From: Trichomonas vaginalis G3
Lineage: Eukaryota; Parabasalia; Trichomonadida; Trichomonadidae
Assembly: GCF_026262505.1 (NCBI RefSeq)
Contig: NC_067207.1
Span: 26,876,082 to 26,940,081, forward strand
Length of the DNA stretch: 64,000 bases
Direction: 5' to 3'
Part shown: one piece after another, positions 20,465 through 29,442 of the stretch
Position numbering within the stretch: the stretch's first letter is position 1
Layout of the letters: each line of letters opens with the position of its first letter
Program-made: the position numbers and the translations under genes
Notes under the pieces: model-generated
Told to the model about the DNA's origin: nothing
The model's input: only the letters and a program-made list of their open reading frames with translations
Databases searched by the model: none

Positions 20465-22039
20465 ATGCAGAACGAACAGCTAAACGAATTTACTCCAGCA
20501 GAGCATATTCATCAGATTCGCTCATATTTCGATATCATAGACAATGCAGTTCAAATTGGTGACACTAATAGAAAATATTCTGACGCAAAGATTCCATCAC
20601 AACCTGGAACTGCTAAAGATAACACATGGGTAACATTCAATCTCTCACCTCCTGGTGAAAATATGTTGGACCTTTACAATACATTCATTACGTATAAAAT
20701 GGAAGGTCAATTTATTGCAGATAAAGAAATTGGTTCAGGTTCCAATAAAACAAACCCACCAGGATTTTGGATTGGTTTCGATGACGCTTTCTATGCAGTT
20801 GCTGGATATCAAATCCTTGCAAATGGTCGTATCGTATATTCTCAAGACAACGCAAGAGAAGAAGCATATATAACTTCAAACTCACAAACTACCGAACAAA
20901 TAAAGAAAGTAGATGTTTTCTCAAAGACTCGACATGAAGATGTATGGAGTCATTCGGGAACATGCAGAACAGGACAAATTGTTAGTGGTCCAATTACAGC
21001 AGGAAAATCATTTGATTTTAAGCTTCGTTTAAGAATTCCTGTTAGAAGATTCCTTCCATTAGAAGCTATTCGATTTATTCCAGCTTTTGCAGGAAACATT
21101 CAGCTTAAAGTAAAGTTCAGTAGCGACGCCTTACAATGCACATCTATATCTGTAAATGATATCATTGCTTTCAATCCAACTCTTAAAGTTGCATTTGCTT
21201 CAGATTCAAATCCACCGACAAATAAATTTGTTCCATGGAATGAACCATTCACTATGATAACGAAGGCAATAGAAGCTAGTGGAACAGTTACTATTACAAC
21301 TGTAACCCAGCAACTATTTCGAACAAAGATGGATTTTAATGAATGTTTCATTCATCCAAAGTCATTCTCTTTAGACCCTAACATTTATACAGAACTTGTA
21401 GAACATTATACAAACGAGGCTTTATGTTTTCCTGTTAAAGTTATGGATTGGATTCCTATGGACGGTTCATTCTCAAAGAATACAGATAGTTCAAGTGCAA
21501 CATTTACAGCAGCTTATACGCCTATTAATGTTAAAAGTATTTGGGCACTATTTAGAAAGAAAGACAACTATTATGTTAATTTTGAGAACCCTAAGTTTAA
21601 ATATCTTCAGCTTTCCATGGGAGCTTATGGAAATATGCCTGCAGAACCTGAAAAATCATATGGACCTGTATTTTATGAAATGGTTGCGAACGCTTGCAAT
21701 ACAAACAATGATATGATAGGATTTAATGAAGATGTTATGAGGTCATTGGTGGATGATGGTAGTGTGGAACATAAATGGGATAGCTATGACAACACACATT
21801 TCTTATGTGGTTTTCCAACAGAAGTGGACTTTTGCTTCCAGCAAGGTCAAACATCTACTGCTCCAATAACATACAAATTGTCTGTTAAAGGACCTATTGA
21901 ACTAGCAACTGAAAATGTACCAAAGCCACTTATTGGATTTATGAGGGATTGTTGCTTTGCCATTCAGGTGCGTGCTAATGGAATCCCAATAATAAGATTA
22001 GATGACTATAACTTAGCCACGGACGACAGTGAGGAATAA
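20465..22039 (+). CDS. MCP: Major capsid protein (double jelly-roll type)
   Basis: An intact 524-aa frame. The N-terminus (HIHQIRSYFDIIDNAVQIGD) and following strand-rich text fit Polinton double jelly-roll major capsid proteins. Segments such as FKLRLRIPVRRFLPLEAIRFIPAF near the middle and PFTMITKAIEASG mark the end of the first roll and the linker to the second. Length is near the usual 500-600 aa. It forms the icosahedral shell of the presumed virion. It lies in a plus-strand run 20003-22819 with short spacers. It is among the best preserved genes in the element. Confidence 0.85.
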   Translation: MQNEQLNEFTPAEHIHQIRSYFDIIDNAVQIGDTNRKYSDAKIPSQPGTAKDNTWVTFNLSPPGENMLDLYNTFITYKMEGQFIADKEIGSGSNKTNPPGFWIGFDDAFYAVAGYQILANGRIVYSQDNAREEAYITSNSQTTEQIKKVDVFSKTRHEDVWSHSGTCRTGQIVSGPITAGKSFDFKLRLRIPVRRFLPLEAIRFIPAFAGNIQLKVKFSSDALQCTSISVNDIIAFNPTLKVAFASDSNPPTNKFVPWNEPFTMITKAIEASGTVTITTVTQQLFRTKMDFNECFIHPKSFSLDPNIYTELVEHYTNEALCFPVKVMDWIPMDGSFSKNTDSSSATFTAAYTPINVKSIWALFRKKDNYYVNFENPKFKYLQLSMGAYGNMPAEPEKSYGPVFYEMVANACNTNNDMIGFNEDVMRSLVDDGSVEHKWDSYDNTHFLCGFPTEVDFCFQQGQTSTAPITYKLSVKGPIELATENVPKPLIGFMRDCCFAIQVRANGIPIIRLDDYNLATDDSEE

Positions 22040-22069
22040 AGGATGAACATTTATTTTTAAAGCTTATAA

Positions 22070-22528
22070 ATGAGTTCTTCATCAAGCTCTCGCGAACCTT
22101 CACCATCTATGAAACAAACTTTACCAAACGATTATGGAGCACCTATTGAATATTTCTTACGAGCTGCACAATGGCAAAGAGCAGTCTCACCAAGGTTAGG
22201 TGTTCCACCAGCTCCTGTCAAAAATAGCATTTGGTCAAGTCCTTATATAAAATATGGTCTCCCACTAGGTTTGCTAGCTACAGCAGGAGCAGTAATGATG
22301 TTGAAAAGAAATAAAGCAAATGTTATAAATAATACTGAAATAGCTGAAGTTAAACAAACTCCAACACCTTCGCCAAAACCAACGCCTTCACAAGCAAAAC
22401 CTTCAATAACTCCTGAACCTATGGAAGTACAAACTCCTGTTCAAAAGTCAACTCCTAAACCGACTCCAACATTTAAACCAGAACCTACTCCTCAAATAAA
22501 TCGTAAAACTCCTGCGTTTCCTTACTGA
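22070..22528 (+). CDS. Single-pass membrane protein with Pro/Thr-rich tail, 152 aa
   Basis: The N-terminus is Ser-rich (MSSSSSSREPSPSMKQ). One hydrophobic segment lies at about residues 60-78 (LPLGLLATAGAVMML) followed by KRNK. The C-terminal half is a low-complexity Pro/Thr/Lys tract (TPTPSPKPTPS...). It sits 30 bp after the capsid gene. A virion membrane or entry-related role is possible but is not shown by sequence. Confidence 0.6.
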   Translation: MSSSSSSREPSPSMKQTLPNDYGAPIEYFLRAAQWQRAVSPRLGVPPAPVKNSIWSSPYIKYGLPLGLLATAGAVMMLKRNKANVINNTEIAEVKQTPTPSPKPTPSQAKPSITPEPMEVQTPVQKSTPKPTPTFKPEPTPQINRKTPAFPY

Positions 22529-22576
22529 AAAAATAACGTTATTTTTATTTAATATTAAAATTTTTATTTGATTGAA

Positions 22577-22819
22577 ATGACGACTAAAGTCACTGAAGCA
22601 ATGAAACAAAAGTTTTTGGTAGAATACATTAAATCAGGAACTATTCCAGAAGGTTTTTACATTCATACTATGAAGGATGGTAGAGTTCAGTTTAGAAAGA
22701 TAAAGCAACCATTAGATAGAGAAGGTATTTTGAGAAAGATTAAACTTCATGAGGACAACATTGCTGAACTTAGGAAGAAGTTAGAAGAGTTGGATAAAGC
22801 AGACGACAGTGAGTTATAA
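22577..22819 (+). CDS. Hypothetical helical protein, 80 aa
   Basis: ATG 22577 opens MTTKVTEAMKQKFLVEYIKS. The second half is a charged amphipathic helix (LHEDNIAELRKKLEELDKAD). The last codons lie in the right TIR. The upstream 50 bp is very AT-rich with TTATTTTTATTT. No family recognised. TTG at 22568 in the same frame is not a credible start. Confidence 0.55.
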   Translation: MTTKVTEAMKQKFLVEYIKSGTIPEGFYIHTMKDGRVQFRKIKQPLDREGILRKIKLHEDNIAELRKKLEELDKADDSEL

Positions 22820-22833
22820 AGCAATGAATTCAA

Positions 22834-22896
22834 CAGGTTAGAAAAGAGGTTAGATATCGGGTTAGATCTAACCTTCTACCTAAATTTATTTTTGTG
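22834..22896 (-). promoter_or_regulatory. Five-unit structured motif, TIR copy (right)
   Basis: Reverse complement of the 2418-2480 site, differing by one G in the first unit. Confidence 0.7.
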
Positions 22897-22982
22897 CTAT
22901 GTTTTCATACGTGTGCGGGTGGTGATATCATTAATTTTTTATTTTATTTTTAAGTTTACTGAAATTTTTTATTTGGATGTAA

Positions 22983-23267
22983 ATGACAGAACAAAAGCAA
23001 CTCATTCGAATTCCACAGTATAACAAACATACATTTAAACATTTATTCTTCCTTCCTGAGCATAACATGTTCTTTCAAATACATCCGAGACCAGTTGACT
23101 TTTCATTGACTGTGTATAAAGATAGAAATAGTTATATCATTAAACCATACGATGACGAAGGTAAGTTATGTAAATTGTACGTTAAGAAGTTAGAGAAAGT
23201 TTATGGCTTCAAGTATGACTACAATAGGGTTAACACTGATGATGAAGATATTGAGGAAAATTTATGA
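22983..23267 (+). CDS. TIR-borne hypothetical protein, 94 aa (right copy)
   Basis: The encoded protein is identical to that of 2046-2330. ATG 22983 follows a TTTTTATTTGGATGTAA leader. The gene reads outward toward the right end, and its stop is followed at once by the subterminal iteron array. The full gene sits within the inverted repeat. Confidence 0.7.
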   Translation: MTEQKQLIRIPQYNKHTFKHLFFLPEHNMFFQIHPRPVDFSLTVYKDRNSYIIKPYDDEGKLCKLYVKKLEKVYGFKYDYNRVNTDDEDIEENL

Positions 23268-23345
23268 GAACATTAGTGAAGTCGTTAGTGAGAACGATAG
23301 TGAGAACGTTTATTTTTTACATTAGTGAGTTCGTTAGTGAAGTGG
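23268..23345 (-). repeat. Subterminal iteron array in right TIR
   Basis: Mirror copy of the 1967-2047 array, starting right after the stop codon of the TIR-borne gene. Confidence 0.6.
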
Positions 23346-23492
23346 TTGGCGGCTTTGTAAATATTTAAGGTTAAATTAGTTTTTGCGTTCATGTTGTAAA
23401 ATATACGTTAACGGTTTTGTAAAGTGTCAAATTCACAAGTATTGGGTAAGGTGGAACGCAGTGCCACCATACCCAAGACTTGTATACTAACT

Positions 23493-23497
23493 TGGAT
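23493..23497. other. Right target-site duplication of the Maverick
   Basis: TGGAT, identical to 1816-1820, directly outside the right terminus. Confidence 0.9.
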
Positions 23498-23683
23498 TCA
23501 GAGAGAAGTGTTAAAGTTATCAAAAAAGTCACAAGAGATTTCGAAGAAATGACACAATTTAAAAAAGTCGAATGCATCAGTATGCTTGAAGCTGTTCAGA
23601 AAGGTCTGAAAAATGATACACTTGATCCCAACATTGTTTACTCAACATTAAAAATATTATTGCAAAGAAAACATTTGATTTAA
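23498..23683 (+). pseudogene. MULE B transposase, 3' part after the Maverick
   Basis: This segment continues the transposase reading frame at the residue after the insertion point and ends at a TAA at 23683. It encodes the C-terminal ~61 residues, which match MULE C. It has no start of its own and is the severed tail of the gene that begins at 565. Confidence 0.88.
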
Positions 23684-23895
23684 TAAACATTTAATTTATT
23701 ATAATTAATTTTTTATTACAGTATAGTAAAAAATGCTATAAATAAATTATTATATTTTATTAAAATGTGACTTTTAATAGTAAGTGAATAAAATAAATCA
23801 GGAATTGGGAAAGAAATAAGGTTAATTAAAAATAATGAAAATTACAAGTTTAAGGTTAATGAAAAAGTGACAACGGGCGAGTTTGTCCCCCACTC

Positions 23896-23904
23896 ATTTT
23901 ATTC
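23896..23904. other. Right target-site duplication of MULE B
   Basis: ATTTTATTC matches 43-51. Removing MULE B and one copy restores a continuous MULE A sequence when compared with MULE C around 27330-27340. Confidence 0.85.
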
Positions 23905-24006
23905 ACTTACTATTAAAAGTCACATTTTAATAAAATATAATAATCTATTTATAGCATTTTTTACTATACTGTAATAAAAAATTAATTATAATAAATTAAA
24001 TGTTTA

Positions 24007-24280
24007 TTAAATCAAATATTTTCTTTGCAATAATATTTTTAATGCTGAGTAAACAATGTTGGGATCAAGTGTATCATTTTTCAGACCTTTCTGAACAGCT
24101 TCAAGCATACTGATGCATTCGACTTTTTTAAATTGTGTCATTTCTTCGAAATCTCTTGTGACTTTTTTGATAACTTTAACACTTCTCTCTGAATCCAGAC
24201 CTTTAATTTGCAACTTAATCAGGAATGAAGGAACAACACTGGAATATAACTCGATGACAAGTTCATCGAGTCGAAGATTT
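24007..24280 (-). pseudogene. MULE A transposase C-terminal remnant
   Basis: About 90 C-terminal codons of the MULE transposase survive and read as in MULE C. At 24280/24281 the coding sequence jumps to the 121-bp upstream repeat, so everything N-terminal of residue ~389 (both Asp, Glu and the zinc region) is gone. Confidence 0.85.
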
Positions 24281-25326
24281 GGTTGTACACCACTTGTATG
24301 TGCCGGATACCATTGTGTCAAATTTTTTCTGAAATTAACTTTAAAAGTACTAAGTAAGATCATGAGATATAGCAATATATGTTTAAACCAACTTATATTT
24401 TGGTTGTACACCACTTGTATGTGCCGGATACCATTGTGTCAAATTTTTTCTGAAATTAACTTTAAAAGTACTAAGTAAGATCATGAGATATAGCAATATA
24501 TGTTTAAACCAACTTATATTTTGGTTGTACACCACTTGTATGTGCCGGATACCATTGTGTCAAATTTTTTCTGAAATTAACTTTAAAAAAAGTAAGATCA
24601 TGAGATATAGCAATATATGTTTAAACTAACTTATATTTTGGTTGTACACCACTTGTATGTGCCGGATACCATTGTGTCAAATTTTTTCTGAAATTAACTT
24701 TAAAAGTACTAAGTAAGATCATGAGATATAGCAATATATGTTTAAACCAACTTATATTTTGGTTGTACACCACTTGTATGTGCCGGATACCATTGTGTCA
24801 AATTTTTTCTGAAATTAACTTTAAAAGTACTAAGTAAGATCATGAGATATAGCAATATATGTTTAAACTAACTTATATTTTGGTTGTACACCACTTGTAT
24901 GTGCCGGATACCATTGTGTCAAATTTTTTCTGAAATTAACTTTAAAAGTACTAAGTAAGATCATGAGATATAGCAATATATGTTTAAACCAACTTATATT
25001 TTGGTTGTACACCACTTGTATGTGCCGGATACCATTGTGTCAAATTTTTTCTGAAATTAACTTTAAAAGTACTAAGTAAGATCATGAGATATAGCAATAT
25101 ATGTTTAAACCAACTTATATTTTGGTTGTACACCACTTGTATGTGCCGGATACCATTGTGTCAAATTTTTTCTGAAATTAACTTTAAAAGTACTAAGTAA
25201 GATCATGAGATATAGCAATATATGTTTAAACCAACTTATATTTTGGTTGTACACCACTTGTATGTGCCGGATACCATTGTGTCAAATTTTTTCTGAAATT
25301 AACTTTAAAAGTACTAAGTAAGATCA
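24281..25326. repeat. 121-bp tandem repeat, nine copies
   Basis: Each unit begins GGTTGTACACCACTTGTATG and ends near AACCAACTTATATTTT. Starts step by 121 bp (24281, 24402, ...); one unit is shortened where AAAGTACTAAG became AAAAAAG near 24590. MULE B and C have only two copies, so this array expanded in MULE A. Confidence 0.92.
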
Positions 25327-25471
25327 TTTATTTTTGCATAATATAATGCCAATATGGTTTCGTTTGATTTTATTTCATTTATAAGCAAATCAGATTTACC
25401 CAAAAACTCCACTCCATCAGCGTTCATTTGCTAAATTAAAAAGTGACAATGGGCTAGTCTGTCCCTTTCTC

Positions 25472-25757
25472 CTACAAAAATTCGATTAATTTTATTTTTC
25501 ATATGTGTAAATTCTGCATATTTATATAAATTCCCATATATATATATGTATTTCCGATTCATGAAATCGAAATAGTAGGCTCATAAATGAAAATATATCA
25601 TTATATTTTTTCCATCTATCAATTACATCCTTATATTTATATTTCGCTCTATTAAACAATAGATTTTAAAGGACCGGATACAATTTATTTTGTTATATTT
25701 ATCGTTTATGATTAATATGTTTTCTATTAACAGTAATTATAAAAGAAATAGAAGTCA
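25472..25757. other. Gene-free AT-rich spacer
   Basis: Between the MULE A terminus and the first foldback element. I see no gene, only AT-rich sequence with a short TATATATA tract near 25535-25549. Confidence 0.6.
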
Positions 25758-27012
25758 TGTTGTAAACAGAAATTCATCAAAAGCGACACATCAGAAAAGC
25801 TAAAATATTGAATTTTTGGAACTTTTGATAGAGCACGTTTTTAAATATTAATTAAAGTAAATGTATATTTTGTAAAGATTCTTTTTAATAAAAAAATAAA
25901 ATTTTGAAGAAGAACACAAAATCTTCTGAAAAATAATATCACATAAACTCATATTATTTTCTAATATATAACTATTTTATATAAAAATCAAATTCAATGA
26001 TCTTAAAAGCGAAGGATAAACCTCAAAATTTACGAATATAATGAGTGGGAATATAATGCTTATCTATCATAAAACCATATGAAATATCAATTTTTGCTTT
26101 ACGCCTAATTTTTGACGACAATTAGCAAAAAATGTTAAATGTTAACACTCAGTCCATTTGAATATGAAAAATAAAATTGACTTTGATTAAATGTTTTTAT
26201 TTATCATGCAATTCTTCTTGCGACCAAAGATTTGAATAAAAGTTCAAAAAATAAGATAGCTTAAAAAATAATATACGGTAGTGTTTACTAATAGATGAAT
26301 AGTATATAAATTCTATTAAAATGGATTTGATCCAAAAAAATATAAAACCAAAAATAATTGTTATAATTTAAATGAAGAAGTAATTTAAAACGATTTTATT
26401 TATGATCAAATTTTATATATTTTTTTGGATCAAATCCATTTTAATAGAATTTATATACTATTCATCTATTAGTAAACACTACCGTATATTATTTTTTAAG
26501 CTATCTTATTTTTTGAACTTTTATTCAAATCTTTGGTCGCAAGAAGAATTGCATGATAAATAAAAACATTTAATCAAAGTCAATTTTATTTTTCATATTC
26601 AAATGGACTGAGTGTTAACATTTAACATTTTTTGCTAATTGTCGTCAAAAATTAGGCGTAAAGCAAAAATTGATATTTCATATGGTTTTATGATAGATAA
26701 GCATTATATTCCCACTCATTATATTCGTAAATTTTGAGGTTTATCCTTCGCTTTTAAGATCATTGAATTTGATTTTTATATAAAATAGTTATATATTAGA
26801 AAATAATATGAGTTTATGTGATATTATTTTTCAGAAGATTTCATTCTATATGCCTATGAAAAGTACTCTCAAAACTAACTTTTTCCTAATTATAATTAAA
26901 TCTAGAATATTGTATTATGCTTAGTATTATTTCATTTTTCTCATTCAATTTAGAATTTACAAATGTCAAAAAATTGAGAGCTGTCACTTTTGATGAATTT
27001 CTGTTTATTACA
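25758..27012. mobile_element. Foldback/MITE-like element, copy 1 (1,255 bp)
   Basis: The ends are TGTTGTAAACAG and CTGTTTATTACA (inverted, two mismatches), flanked by the 4-bp repeat GTCA (25754-25757 and 27013-27016). Much of the element is one giant inverted repeat: the arm read from 25921 (TCTTCTGAAAAATAATATCA) returns in reverse up to 26843. A short central loop lies near 26340-26425. There is no coding capacity. The second copy is at 58876-60127. Confidence 0.85.
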
Positions 27013-27016
27013 GTCA

Positions 27017-27231
27017 GAAGTATTGAATATATTCAATTATAATGCTATTTCCACCTCTTCACCAAAAAAGTGAAATGAGTGAAGTGAGGTCTAACGATCT
27101 GTTGGAACCAGTAGGCAGATCTCTTGTTTAATTTCGGACGTTCTTACGAAAATAGTATACATTAGGCAGAAAATTAATATATGTTAGCACGCTTCTTTTA
27201 TAAAGATGAAGGGACTGGTGGCAAAAAAAAA
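27017..27231. other. Spacer between foldback element and MULE C
   Basis: No gene seen. It ends in the A9 run (27223-27231) that is the left target duplication of MULE C. Confidence 0.6.
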
Positions 27232-29398
27232 GAGTGGGGGACAAACTCACCCATTGTCACTTTTCATTAACCTTAAACTTGTAATTTTCATTATTTTTAA
27301 TTAACCTTATTTCTTTCCCAATTCCTGATTTATTCTATTCACTTACTATTAAAAGTCACATTTTAATAAAATATAATAATTTATTTATAGCATTTTTTAC
27401 TATACTGTAATAAAAAATTAATTATAATAAATTAAATGTTTATTAAATCAAATGTTTTCTTTGCAATAATATTTTTAATGTTGAGTAAACAATGTTGGGA
27501 TCAAGTGTATCATTTTTCAGACCTTTCTGAACAGCTTCAAGCATACTGATGCATTCGACTTTTTTAAATTGTGTCATTTCTTCGAAATCTCTTGTGACTT
27601 TTTTGATAACTTTAACACTTCTCTCTGAATCCAGACCTTTAATTTGCAACTTAATCAGGAATGAAGGAACAACACTGGAATATAACTCGATGACAAGTTC
27701 ATCGAGTCGAAGATTTCGCCTTTCTGGGAAGTACTGGTGCTTCAAAACCTTGAAATGTGATTCCGAGATGTTGTTTGTTCCATCTCCTTCATTTCTATAG
27801 CGAAGCATCCACATGTCAAGATGATGGCGCCACTGTCGGTCAAAGTATTCACGGGCAGCAGGTTCCTCATTTAAAATTTCTTCTAAATTGTTGTAAACTT
27901 CATCAGGATCAATTTCTTCCTCTTCAGAACCAAAGACCAATAACTTCATTAAGTTATAGAAAGTTTCGAAGTTGGAACGATCTTGAAACTTTTCAGCCTT
28001 TCTCATGACAGCGCGCAACACATGAACGCCACACCAAATGATCTGGCATAAGGGGATGGCTGTTTCAACAGCATTTGTGATTTGAGGTGCGCAGTCCATT
28101 GAAAAATAAGATGGTTCGCGATTGATGGAGCCAAAATATGCTGTGAGACAAACTTGTATATTTTCACTTGTGTCGGGCCAAACGAAAAAATACAAAAACG
28201 GAAAAACAATTGATTCCGCGAATTTGCCAGTGACGGCATAAAATGGTATGCGAGAGCGCAAGAGCTTATAAGTGGAATCAATGTGATAAGTTTGTATTTG
28301 ATGTGAAAAAGCATTTGCTTCGAATGGGGCGTAATAGAAAATCATACGATCTGGCTCGTGAATAAACTCGATGAGATCATCCGGAGAATGACTCTTAACC
28401 ATGTCGACAAAAATTGCAAGAGATGTAACATCATCCGCTGAGAAACGGGTATTGATTGCATGAAGGCGTTTAGAAAACTTTTTTAAAGCATCTGTAGATT
28501 GTTGAAACATTTCCGGAATGATCCCACTATCAAATGGGATATTAAGATCTTTGAAACACCTTAATTGTGCGTAAACACGGTCTTGATTTGATTCAAAATA
28601 TCTTGTTAAATAAGATCTATAAAAATATGATGTAATTTGTTGTGATTTGTTTGGAAAAGGGGCAGAATGATTGTGGGTGTTAATACATTTTCGTATGTGG
28701 TACTTGTCATCGGGAAGTGTATCAACAAGGAAGCGACATGGACAATTCGGCCACTTACAATTAAATTGGATTTGATTTCTTTCTTTCCTAGTTTTATATG
28801 AATAACTACAATCTGCTTGGATTTCTTGTTGCACTCGATACTTAAGCAACTCGATATATGTGAGTTCGTGATCTTGAATCTGCATTAAAATGAAATGATT
28901 TGAAAGAATAAAGAATTTTGAATATATTGGTCTTATTTTGATAAGCTTGGTCGTGTTTTGAATAGCTTGGCCATCTAATTCAATTATGATCTTTGAAAAT
29001 TAGGTGAAATAAAACTAAACATAAATGTAAAACTAGGGATATGAAATTTTGGTTGTACACCACTTGTATGTGCCGGATACCATTGTGTCAAATTTTTTCT
29101 GAAATTAACTTTAAAAGTACTAAGTAAGATCATGAGATATAGCAATATATGTTTAAACCAACTTATATTTTGGTTGTACACCACTTGTATGTGCCGGATA
29201 CCATTGTGTCAAATTTTTTCTGAAATTAACTTTAAAAGTACTAAGTAAGATCATTTATTTTTGCATAATATAATGCCAATATGGTTTCGTTTGATTTTAT
29301 TTCATTTATAAGCAAATCAGATTTACCCAAAAACTCCACTCCATCAGCGTTCATTTGCTAAATTAAAAAGTGACAATGTGCTAGTCTGTCCCTTTCTC
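27232..29398 (-). mobile_element. MULE C, complete Mutator-like element (2,167 bp)
   Basis: The termini are GAGTGGGGGACAAACTC at 27232 and ...GTCCCTTTCTC ending at 29398, forming an imperfect inverted repeat. Nine A residues flank both sides (27223-27231 and 29399-29407), consistent with a 9-bp duplication, though the low complexity makes this weaker than for MULE B. The transposase frame is intact, so this copy could be autonomous. Two copies of the 121-bp repeat lie upstream of the transposase at about 29048-29250. Confidence 0.88.
27443..28885 (-). CDS. MULE transposase, intact, 480 aa
   Basis: The N-terminal zinc-binding region (residues ~43-73: C43, C48, C50 and H71/H73 in INTHNH) resembles the FLYWCH/WRKY-GCM1 class. 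The MULE transposase core carries D203 (HIDSTYKL), D264 (SMDCAP), the CGVH motif at 285-288, and E375 (NNISESHF). An acidic insert (GSEEEEIDPDE) lies between the second Asp and the Glu. The length and order fit an active DDE transposase that binds the element ends and moves it by cut and paste with 9-bp duplications. The 120 bp upstream are AT-rich; no intron is seen. Compared with MULE B it has no frameshift. Confidence 0.93.
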   Translation of the reverse strand: MQIQDHELTYIELLKYRVQQEIQADCSYSYKTRKERNQIQFNCKWPNCPCRFLVDTLPDDKYHIRKCINTHNHSAPFPNKSQQITSYFYRSYLTRYFESNQDRVYAQLRCFKDLNIPFDSGIIPEMFQQSTDALKKFSKRLHAINTRFSADDVTSLAIFVDMVKSHSPDDLIEFIHEPDRMIFYYAPFEANAFSHQIQTYHIDSTYKLLRSRIPFYAVTGKFAESIVFPFLYFFVWPDTSENIQVCLTAYFGSINREPSYFSMDCAPQITNAVETAIPLCQIIWCGVHVLRAVMRKAEKFQDRSNFETFYNLMKLLVFGSEEEEIDPDEVYNNLEEILNEEPAAREYFDRQWRHHLDMWMLRYRNEGDGTNNISESHFKVLKHQYFPERRNLRLDELVIELYSSVVPSFLIKLQIKGLDSERSVKVIKKVTRDFEEMTQFKKVECISMLEAVQKGLKNDTLDPNIVYSTLKILLQRKHLI

Positions 29399-29442
29399 AA
29401 AAAAAAATACGAAATCGAAATAAAACGTGACAATTTTTAGCC

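Larger units (their letters stand above)
1821..23492. mobile_element. Maverick/Polinton element, complete (21,672 bp)
   Basis: The ends are precise. The element starts AGTTAGTATACAAGTC at 1821 and ends with its reverse complement at 23492; the 5-bp sequence TGGAT flanks it at 1816-1820 and 23493-23497. Terminal inverted repeats are ~683 bp. Terminal AG, long inverted repeats and a 5-6-bp duplication fit the Maverick/Polinton class. Contents: DNA polymerase B, integrase, packaging ATPase, major capsid protein, a minor capsid candidate, a fibre gene and about ten small genes on both strands. I did not recognise the adenain-like protease found in many Polintons. Several genes carry frameshifts, so this copy is either decaying or affected by assembly errors. 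Confidence 0.95.
22811..23492 (-). repeat. Maverick right terminal inverted repeat (682 bp)
   Basis: Reverse complement of 1821-2503. The inner boundary falls in the last codons of the 22577-22819 gene. It contains the second copy of the 94-aa gene. Confidence 0.92.
52..23895 (+). mobile_element. MULE B, full-length Mutator-like element carrying the Maverick insertion
   Basis: The left terminus GAGAAAGGGACAGACTAG is at 52 and the right terminus at 23895 (ending GTTTGTCCCCCACTC). They form an imperfect terminal inverted repeat. A 9-bp target duplication, ATTTTATTC, lies at 43-51 and 23896-23904, which is typical for the Mutator superfamily. Without the Maverick the element would be about 2.17 kb, the same as MULE C. 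It carries two copies of the 121-bp subterminal repeat and a transposase gene broken by a 1-base deletion and by the Maverick. Confidence 0.9.
1..25471 (-). mobile_element. MULE A, internally deleted Mutator-like element (left end outside window)
   Basis: Positions 1-51 and 23896-25471 are one MULE interrupted by MULE B. Both pieces match the intact MULE C in the same orientation: 1-51 equals the segment around 27287-27337, and the right piece holds the transposase 3' end and the terminal sequence. The right terminus is at 25471 and ends in GTCCCTTTCTC. The other terminus lies shortly left of the window. Most of the transposase is deleted: its 3' coding part ends at 24280 and is joined directly to upstream repeat sequence, with an ATTT stretch shared at the join. 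What remains is a non-autonomous derivative. Confidence 0.85.

Noticed and set aside
24281-25326. CRISPR-like array
   Set aside because: The 121-bp units are contiguous with no unique spacers and belong to a MULE; this is a satellite, not CRISPR.
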